Source: an uncultured bacterium
GTDB taxonomy: Bacteria > Planctomycetota > UBA1135 > GCA-002686595
Direction: 5' to 3'
Length of the DNA: 14,219 nucleotides
Assembly: GCA_902826945.1 (NCBI GenBank)
Contig: CADEGS010000108.1
Span: 1-14,219, forward strand
The first letter of the stretch is position 1, and every line of letters begins with the position of its first letter. Under the pieces are notes generated by a model, which was not told the origin of the DNA, made no database searches, and was given only the letters and a program-made list of their open reading frames with translations. Shown piece after piece: positions 6,028-11,536 of this stretch. A program made the position numbers and the translations under genes.

Positions 6028-7530
6028 TCAGCGGCGCGCGCCGCCCTCGCGCAGCAGGGCGACCAGGCGCGCGTTCCCGCGCTCGTTCGCGAGCTCGAGC
6101 GGCGTCTGCCCCGTGCGCTCCCAGTAGAAGGCGAGGGGCTCCGGCGCCGCGCCCCGCTCGAGGAGCCAGCGCGCGAGCTCGGGGTCGTCGCGCCGCACGC
6201 ACCAGTGCAGCGCGGTGGCTCCCATGCTCTCCTGGTCGACCGACGCGCCGTAGTGCACGAGCAACTCGGCGGCGTCCGTCGACCCGCGGCCGACCGCGTA
6301 CCACATCGGCGGCTGGTCGTGCGCTCCGCGCTCGTGCACCAGCGTCGGGTCGCGCTCCAGCCAGAACACCAGCGTCTCGAGGTCCTCGAGCGCGACGGCG
6401 GTCGGCAGCGAGAGCGGCGCGCCGTGGTCCAGGTGGAAGCGGATGATCTCGCGCGCGCCGACGTGCGCGCAGGCCTCGATCGCGAGCTCGTCGTCGCCGG
6501 AGATCGAGAACGTCAGGCGCGGATCGGCTCCGACCAGCTCGCGCACGCGCTCGAGGTCGTTGTGCGAGCTGCCGGTCACGCGCTGCTGCAGCGCCGCGGG
6601 AACGTCGGAGAGGTCGGGCCGGCGCACGGGCGCGCGGCTCGCGTCCAGCGCGAAGCGCGAGGCGCGGTTGTCGCGCGGCAGGCGCTCGGGCGCGGCGAGC
6701 AGGCGGGCGCCCTCCTCCCAGCCCAGCTCCTCCGCCAGCGCCAGCGGGCTGCGGCCCCGCTCGTCCAGTGCCGCGGCGTCGGCGCCCTTGCGGATCGCGA
6801 GGCGCACGAGCTCGGGGTCGCGCCGCGCAACGGCACCGTGCAGGACCGAGCTCCCCCCCCGCTGGCGCGCGTTCACGTCGGCGCCGTTGCCGCACAGCTC
6901 CGAGAGCGCGCGTCGCGCCCAGCTCGCATGCGGGGCCTCCAGCGCGCCGCGCGCGGGCGTGAAGCCCGTGCCGCCCGCGGGCGCCGCGTCGGGGTCGCAG
7001 CCCAGCGCGCGCAGGTGGAACGCGCCCATGCTGCCGGTGAGCGCCGCGGCGTAGAGCGGGCTCCCGCCGACGGGGTGGGCGGCGTCCAGGAGCTCGGGAC
7101 GCGCGCCCGCGAGCGCCTCGACGCGCTCCCATTCCTGGGCCAGGACCGCCTCGACCAGGTCGAGCTCGAGGCCGCTCGCGCGCAGGAGCTCCGCCACCGC
7201 CTCGTGCCCGTGCACCATCGCCAGCACGAAGGCCGAGCGGCCGGCGTCGTCCTTCGCGCGCGCCAGGCGGGCGTCGGCGGCGAGCAGCGCTCGCACGCGC
7301 TCGAGCTCGCCGCGGCGCACGGCCTCGAGCAGCTCGCGCCTCCCGTCGCGCGGCGCGCCGCGCGCGGCGCAGCCGAAGGCGGGCAGGGCCAGCAGCGCGC
7401 TCGCGGCCGCGAGCGCCTGGCGGCGCGTGATCTCCCGGCCCGCGCCGACCGCTCGCCGCGCAGGCGTCCGCCGCGCGCCCGCCGCCCCGTCCTCGTCCCC
7501 GTTCCGATGCGCTCTTCCCGCCGCTCCCAT
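6028..7530 (-). CDS. Ankyrin-repeat protein with Tat signal and lipobox
   Basis: The 500-residue product starts at 7530 with GGAGGG (complement of 7538-7543) seven bases upstream. Its N-terminus has a polar lead of about 32 residues, then EITRRQAL with twin arginines at 36-37, a hydrophobic core and FGC with Cys54. This is a Tat signal joined to a lipobox, so the protein is probably exported folded and lipid-anchored. The rest is built of helical ankyrin-type units: ELLEAVRRGELERVRALLA (66-84), GGSPLYAAALTG (155-166), GGSSVLHGAVARRDPELVR (225-243), GRSPLALAEELGW (259-271), PPMWYAVGRGSTDAAELLV (407-425), GATALHWCVRRDDPELARWL (437-456) and GQTPLELANERGNARLVALL (474-493). Ankyrin repeats bind proteins; no catalytic domain is seen. 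It is transcribed toward the flagellar operon and is probably unrelated to it. Confidence 0.92.
   Translation of the reverse strand: MGAAGRAHRNGDEDGAAGARRTPARRAVGAGREITRRQALAAASALLALPAFGCAARGAPRDGRRELLEAVRRGELERVRALLAADARLARAKDDAGRSAFVLAMVHGHEAVAELLRASGLELDLVEAVLAQEWERVEALAGARPELLDAAHPVGGSPLYAAALTGSMGAFHLRALGCDPDAAPAGGTGFTPARGALEAPHASWARRALSELCGNGADVNARQRGGSSVLHGAVARRDPELVRLAIRKGADAAALDERGRSPLALAEELGWEEGARLLAAPERLPRDNRASRFALDASRAPVRRPDLSDVPAALQQRVTGSSHNDLERVRELVGADPRLTFSISGDDELAIEACAHVGAREIIRFHLDHGAPLSLPTAVALEDLETLVFWLERDPTLVHERGAHDQPPMWYAVGRGSTDAAELLVHYGASVDQESMGATALHWCVRRDDPELARWLLERGAAPEPLAFYWERTGQTPLELANERGNARLVALLREGGARR
6853..6860. repeat. Eight-base C/G homopolymer inside the ankyrin gene
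   Basis: A run of eight C on the plus strand reads as eight G in the coding strand and encodes Arg224-Gly225-Gly226. The frame is intact as read. Such tracts can slip during replication and switch a gene off, and they are also frequent sites of sequencing error. Confidence 0.6.
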
Positions 7531-7537
7531 GCTCTTG

Positions 7538-7543
7538 CCCTCC
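7538..7543 (-). promoter_or_regulatory. Ribosome binding site of the ankyrin-repeat gene
   Basis: GGAGGG on the minus strand lies seven bases before ATG 7530. It supports this start even though it places about 32 residues before the twin-arginine motif, longer than many Tat leaders. Confidence 0.6.
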
Positions 7544-7723
7544 GAGGCAGACGTCCTCGCCGGTCGATCCGCCGCGCCGGCCGCGCACGGGAGAGCGTCG
7601 GCCGCGCCCGCGGCGGGCCATCCGCGCCGGCCCCTGCTCGCGAGCGCCGCCCGCCCGCGACCGGCGCGCTACCCTGGCCCCCGCGCGAGGCGTCCTGCGC
7701 TCTCCCCGCGGAGCCTCCCTGGC

Positions 7724-8236
7724 ATGACCAGACCCGCCGCGTGGACCCGGTCCGTCTACGACGAGCTGCGCCGCATGGCCGACGGCCTGATGGCCGGCGA
7801 GCGCGCGGCGCACACGCTCGAGCCCACCGCCCTCGCGCACGAGGTCTGGCTGCGGCTGCGCCAGAGCCGGAACGCGCAGGACCTGGAGCGCGGCGCGTTC
7901 CTCGGCCTGGCGGCCCAGGCCATGCGCCGCATCCTGGTCGAGCACGCGCGCCGGCGCGCGGCGGCGAAGCGCGGCGCGGGGTCGCGGCGCACGACGCTCG
8001 ACGGCCGGGCCGCGCAGCGCGAGCCGGAGGACCTGGCGCTCGACCTCGACCTCGCGCTGGAGGAGCTCGAGCAAGTCGATCCCGAGCTCGCGCGCGTGGC
8101 CGAGCTGCGGTTCTGCGGGGGCTTCGCCACCGAGGACGTGGCGGCGGCGCTCGGGCTCTCGCCGCGCACGGTCAAGCGGCGCTGGCGCTTCGCCCGCGCC
8201 TGGCTCGCCCGCCGTCTGTCGGTGGAGGCGTCATGA
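7724..8236 (+). CDS. ECF-type RNA polymerase sigma factor (Sig-70_X6-like)
   Basis: This small sigma factor of 170 residues has region 2 at about 10-78 and region 4 at about 112-165. The opening VYDELRRMADGLMAGERAAHTLEPTALAHEVWLRL and the AFLGLAAQAMRRILVEHARRR stretch are characteristic of the ECF subgroup found often beside PknB-type kinases in Planctomycetota and Acidobacteriota. Region 4 includes the helix-turn-helix FATEDVAAALGLSPRTVKRRWRFA. No anti-sigma factor lies beside it; instead its stop overlaps the start of a kinase gene. Members of such pairs are thought to be controlled by phosphorylation, which is inference here. The start ATG 7724 has only a weak GGAG about ten bases upstream but fits the family N-terminus well. 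Target genes cannot be deduced. Confidence 0.9.
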   Translation: MTRPAAWTRSVYDELRRMADGLMAGERAAHTLEPTALAHEVWLRLRQSRNAQDLERGAFLGLAAQAMRRILVEHARRRAAAKRGAGSRRTTLDGRAAQREPEDLALDLDLALEELEQVDPELARVAELRFCGGFATEDVAAALGLSPRTVKRRWRFARAWLARRLSVEAS

Positions 8237-9705
8237 GCGATTGGCGGCGGGTCGAGGAGCTCTTCCTGGAGACGGTCGGCCTGGACGAGGCCGCGCGCGC
8301 GCGCGTGCTGCGCGAGCGCGCGCGCGGCGACGCGGAGCTCGCGCGCCGGGTCGAGGCGCTGGTCGCGGCCGACGCGCGCGCGCCGGCGGCCCTCGACGGA
8401 TCGGCGCACGACCTGCTGCTCGCGATGCGCGACGAGCCCGCCGACGAGCCGCCGCCCGAGGCGCTGTGCGGGGCGCTGCTCGGCTCCTACCGTGTCGAGG
8501 CCTACCTCTCCTCGGGCGGCATGGCGCACGTCTACCGCGCCACGCGCCGCAGCGCGGGCACCGAGCGGCGCGTGGCGCTCAAGGTGCTGCGGGCGGGCCT
8601 CGCCTCGGCCGGTTCCCTGGAGCGCTTCCAGCGCGAGCGCGAGACGCTGGCGGCGCTCGAGCACGAGCACGTCGTGGCCTTTCTCGACGCGGGCGCGCTG
8701 CCCGACGGCCGGCCGTTCCTCGTGATGGAGCTGGTCGAGGGCGAGCCGCTCACGCGCTGGGGGCGCGGCGCGCGGCTGCGCGAGCGCATCGAGCTCTTCC
8801 TGCGCGTCCTCGCGGCGGTGCAGTACGCGCACCAGAAGCTCGTCGTGCACCGCGACCTCAAGCCCTCGAACGTGCTCGTCACGGCGCAGGGAACGCCGAA
8901 GCTGCTCGACTTCGGCGTGGCGAGCGTGCTCGGGTCGGCCGAGGGCGACGCGGCGGGGCACGCGCCGCTGACGCCGCGCTACGCCAGCCCGGAGCAGCTG
9001 CGCGGCGACCCCGTGACGACCGCGAGCGACGTCTACGCGCTGGGCGTCCTGCTCGAGGAGCTGGTCGCCCCGGAAGAAGGGGACGGGTCGCCGCGGCGCG
9101 TCGAGGCGGACCTGGCGGCGATCGCTCGCAAGGCCCGCGCGACGGATCCGCGCGAGCGCTACCGCTCCGCCGACCAGATGGCGGACGACCTGCGGCGCTG
9201 GCTGGCGCACGAGCCGGTGCGCGCGCGCTCGGCGACGCGGGCGTACCGCGCGCGGCTCTTCGCGCGCCGCAACCGCTGGCCGCTCGTTCTGGCCGTGGCG
9301 GTGGTGGCGGCGACGGGCGCGGGCTGGATCGGCTCCGACCTCCAGCGGCGCCGCGCGCGGCAGGAGGCGGCGCGCGGCTGGGGCGCGCACGGCGAGGCCA
9401 AGGCCGTGGCGCGCGCGCTGGAGGACTGGGTCGCGCGGGTCGGCGCCGACCCGACGCTCGGCCTCGACGCGACCGCGCACCTCGAGGGGGTCTTGCGCGG
9501 GCCGCTGGGGGGGAAGGCGGAGGCGGAGACGCTCCTGCGCCTGGCGCTGGCGCGGCTCTACCTGGAGCTCGGTCGGCCGGAAGCCGCGGCCGGGCATGCC
9601 GAGCGCGCCTGGGAGCTCGCGCGCACGACGCCGGGCGTCGGTGCGGTCGACCGCCAGCGCGCCGAGGACCTGCGCGCGCGCGCTCGCGGGGAGAGCGGGC
9701 GCTGA
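8233..9705 (+). CDS. Membrane-anchored Ser/Thr protein kinase (PknB type)
   Basis: The 490-residue product overlaps the sigma-factor stop (ATGA), with GGAGG at 8224-8228. The N-terminal segment (1-85) is the helical lead usual for sigma-linked kinases of this group (WRRVEELFLET, then RVEALVAADARA). The kinase domain spans about 86-330: catalytic Lys117 (VALKVL), helix-C Glu135, HRDLKPSN (206-213), DFG (226-228) and SPE (252-254). All catalytic residues are present, so it should be active. The glycine loop reads LSSGGMAHVY, with the usual first and third glycines replaced by Ser and Ala. One membrane helix lies at about 349-366. The extracytoplasmic part, about 120 residues, is helical with a TPR-like unit (LLRLALARLYLELGRPEAAAGHAERAWELA) and is shorter than in many relatives. 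It likely senses a signal and acts on the upstream sigma factor. Confidence 0.93.
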   Translation: MSDWRRVEELFLETVGLDEAARARVLRERARGDAELARRVEALVAADARAPAALDGSAHDLLLAMRDEPADEPPPEALCGALLGSYRVEAYLSSGGMAHVYRATRRSAGTERRVALKVLRAGLASAGSLERFQRERETLAALEHEHVVAFLDAGALPDGRPFLVMELVEGEPLTRWGRGARLRERIELFLRVLAAVQYAHQKLVVHRDLKPSNVLVTAQGTPKLLDFGVASVLGSAEGDAAGHAPLTPRYASPEQLRGDPVTTASDVYALGVLLEELVAPEEGDGSPRRVEADLAAIARKARATDPRERYRSADQMADDLRRWLAHEPVRARSATRAYRARLFARRNRWPLVLAVAVVAATGAGWIGSDLQRRRARQEAARGWGAHGEAKAVARALEDWVARVGADPTLGLDATAHLEGVLRGPLGGKAEAETLLRLALARLYLELGRPEAAAGHAERAWELARTTPGVGAVDRQRAEDLRARARGESGR

Positions 9706-9721
9706 CGCCGTCGCCGGCGGG

Positions 9722-10801
9722 TCAGAGCTCGCGATCGCCGCTCGCTCGCCGCAGCGGACGACGGCGTTCGCGACGGCGGCCGAGGCCGTAGAGGACGGCG
9801 AATCCCGTCAACGCGACGCCCATGTTGAGGGCCACGAAGACCCACTGCCCGGGGGTCGGGCGCACCTGCTGCAGCGTCCAGAAGAGCTGGAGCACGCACA
9901 GGACGGCCACGAAGTAGAGCGTCAGGACGCGCGGGATCACGCTGACCAGGAACGCGCCCAGGGGGGCGCCCAGGATCACGACCGGGGAGGCGGCGAGCCA
10001 GCAGTGGAACGCCTCGCGGTCGATGTCGCCGATCCAGAGGTGCAGCGCGACCCCGAGCAGCGAGGAGATCGCCATCAGGATCACCGACGTCGGCACGGCG
10101 GCCTTCAGGTCGATCCGGAAGAGCAGCACGAGCAGCGTGTAGAGCATCATGTCGATGCCCACCCCGGTCAGCGCGGTCGTCACGCCCCCGCACACGCCGA
10201 CGAGGAGGCCGAGGTCGCGCGCCAGCCGCGGCGGGACCTGCGGCTGTCCTTGCAGCGCGCACAGCTCGCGGTTCCTGGCCAGGGTCAGGAGCCCGAAGCT
10301 CGCCCACAGGCAGGCGAACACGAGCTTGACCCCGGCGTCGGGCATCAGCGGCACGACCCAGCGCGTGCCCGCGACCAGGCCGAGCGCGGCGCCGGGGATG
10401 CTCCAGCCCAGCATGCGCGTCTCGATCGGCGTGCGCCGGCACAGGATGAAGATGCTGGCCGAGGTCATCCCGATGGACTGGATCATCAGCGCGAAGTTGC
10501 GGCCGAGCGACGCGGGCTGGTCGAGGAGCAGCACCAGCACGGGGAAGCCGACCGTCCCGCCGCCCATCGGCGTCGAGCCCGCGACGTAGCTGCCGAGCGC
10601 CATCGCCACGGCGATCGGCCAGTGCTCGCGCGTGTGCTGCCACAGGCCGAGCCCGACGTTCAGCGCCAGCCAGACCGCGTAGAAGGCCGCCACCCAGACG
10701 AGCCACGGGGCGAGACGCGGCAGGCTCCGAGCGATCCCGGCCGGACGGCCGAGCGGAGCCGGGAGGGGGAGCGGGGCGCCCGAGCCGTCGTCGTGCTGCA
10801 T
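9722..10801 (-). CDS. TauE/SafE-family membrane permease
   Basis: The 359-residue protein has about eight hydrophobic helices and belongs to the TauE/SafE (former DUF81) family of anion or sulfite/sulfoacetate exporters; the true substrate cannot be read from sequence. The internally repeated family signature is visible twice: GSTPMGGGTVGFPVLVLLL (75-93) and GGVTTALTGVGIDMMLYTLLV (205-225) followed by AAVPTSVILMAISSLLGV (235-252). The N-terminus (1-30) is a cytoplasmic polar extension and the C-terminus is strongly basic (GRRRERRRPLRR). The start ATG at 10801 has only a run of G just before it, a weak ribosome site. It lies 146 bases downstream of the FlgM-like gene on the same strand and converges on the kinase gene with 16 bases between. 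Confidence 0.9.
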   Translation of the reverse strand: MQHDDGSGAPLPLPAPLGRPAGIARSLPRLAPWLVWVAAFYAVWLALNVGLGLWQHTREHWPIAVAMALGSYVAGSTPMGGGTVGFPVLVLLLDQPASLGRNFALMIQSIGMTSASIFILCRRTPIETRMLGWSIPGAALGLVAGTRWVVPLMPDAGVKLVFACLWASFGLLTLARNRELCALQGQPQVPPRLARDLGLLVGVCGGVTTALTGVGIDMMLYTLLVLLFRIDLKAAVPTSVILMAISSLLGVALHLWIGDIDREAFHCWLAASPVVILGAPLGAFLVSVIPRVLTLYFVAVLCVLQLFWTLQQVRPTPGQWVFVALNMGVALTGFAVLYGLGRRRERRRPLRRASGDREL

Positions 10802-10898
10802 CCCCGGTGCGCTGGACGCGTCGGGCGTCCGAGGCGCGGATTGTATCCGGCGTCGGCGCGGCGGGTGGCGGCGCCGCGCGGGCGCACGAAGGCCCGGG

Positions 10899-10942
10899 CG
10901 CCGCGCCCCGCGGCGTCAGCTCCGGCCCTGCACGTAGGCCGG
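10899..10942 (-). other. Two G+C-rich stem-loops after the FlgM-like gene
   Basis: Just after the stop of the FlgM-like gene (minus strand) is a six-base-pair stem, CCGGCC/GGCCGG, formed by 10937-10942 and 10922-10927 with a nine-base loop. A second stem, CGCCGC/GCGGCG, is formed by 10910-10915 and 10899-10904. No T-run follows either, so a classical intrinsic terminator is not shown. They may slow transcription or protect the transcript end; in DNA this rich in G+C some stems arise by chance. Confidence 0.3.
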
Positions 10943-10947
10943 GAGGC

Positions 10948-11364
10948 TCAGCCCTGCGCGTCCAGCAGGCGCGAGGCGGCGCGCTGGATGCGCTCGGGCG
11001 TGTTGATGCGACCGGCGGCCTGCTCGTCGCGCAGCTTCGCCACGCGCGCGTCGCGGTCTCCGTCGCTCTCGTGGGCGCGCGAGGCGAGCTCGGCCGCCTC
11101 CTGCGCCTGTTGCGAGATCTCGACCCGATCCTGCTTGGAGCGGGCCTTCGTCTCCTCGCTGGTGCGCCGCGAGCGGTCCACCTGCTGGTCCGTCACGGCG
11201 TCGCGAGTGGCGCGCTGGACCTGGTGGCGATGCTCGGAGAGCTCGCTCAGGTCCTCGCGTGCTTCGCGCACGCGCAGCGCATTCCGCCGGGTGATCGCCG
11301 CCCGGAGGTCTTCGAAGCGCTGGCGGGCCGGCTGGCCCGCGCCGTTTTGCCCTGTGACTTCCAT
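10948..11364 (-). CDS. FlgM-like anti-sigma-28 factor with charged N-terminal extension
   Basis: The 138-residue protein has no signal peptide or membrane helix. Its first 75 residues are highly charged and helical (Arg, Glu, Asp, Gln). The C-terminal part has two FlgM landmarks in order: DRVEISQQAQE (79-89), like the DKVEIS..A.E element of Gram-positive FlgM, and RVAKLRDEQAAGRI (107-120) with PERIQRAASRLL (123-134), like the helical sigma-binding segment RVxxLKxxIxxGxYxVDxxxIAxxLL. FlgM is normally 90-100 residues, so an N-terminal extension is unusual. A sigma-28 promoter sits just upstream, as it does for flgM elsewhere. ATG 11364 is chosen because the open frame further upstream would run over that promoter. 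A different sigma-28-dependent charged protein remains possible. Confidence 0.6.
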   Translation of the reverse strand: MEVTGQNGAGQPARQRFEDLRAAITRRNALRVREAREDLSELSEHRHQVQRATRDAVTDQQVDRSRRTSEETKARSKQDRVEISQQAQEAAELASRAHESDGDRDARVAKLRDEQAAGRINTPERIQRAASRLLDAQG

Positions 11365-11408
11365 TTCCCTGGGCGATCCCCGAGGATGACGGGGGTTCGC
11401 CGGGTCCG

Positions 11409-11435
11409 TTATCGGCCGGAGCTGGACCGGATTGA
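11409..11435 (-). promoter_or_regulatory. Sigma-28 (FliA) promoter of the FlgM-like gene
   Basis: On the minus strand the sequence reads TCAA (complement of 11432-11435), a spacer of exactly 15 bases (11417-11431), then GCCGATAA (complement of 11409-11416). The -10 octamer matches the known sigma-28 consensus at every base; the -35 is the TCAA form used by many bacteria instead of TAAA. Transcription would start near 11402 and give a leader of about 38 bases before ATG 11364. No other full GCCGATAA was found by eye on either strand, so this is unlikely to be chance. Confidence 0.85.
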
Positions 11436-11536
11436 GGACGAAACGCACGAAAAGGCTGCCGTCGTCGCCCGTGCGGGACACGGTGCGCCCGGCGCAGGGG
11501 TCCAGCCACCGCTCGGGGCCGGAACCGTTTTCCCTC

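Noticed and set aside
7670..7675. TACCCT as a -10 box for the ECF sigma gene
   Set aside because: It has the right distance to ATG 7724, but nothing resembling a -35 lies 17 bases upstream, and one hexamer is not enough evidence.
5027..8074. A 1015-codon open frame on the minus strand
   Set aside because: It crosses several well-supported genes on both strands, has Arg/Ala-rich low-complexity translation and no family motifs. Long empty frames are expected when stop codons are rare in G+C-rich DNA.
5794..8232. Upstream extension of the kinase reading frame to 5794
   Set aside because: It lies opposite the ankyrin gene and over the sigma factor. The kinase start at 8233 has a ribosome site and matches the family N-terminus.
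8297..8330. CG dinucleotide repeats such as those near 2455, 2940 and 8300
   Set aside because: They fall in frame over Ala/Arg codons of real genes and reflect codon bias, not a separate repeat element.
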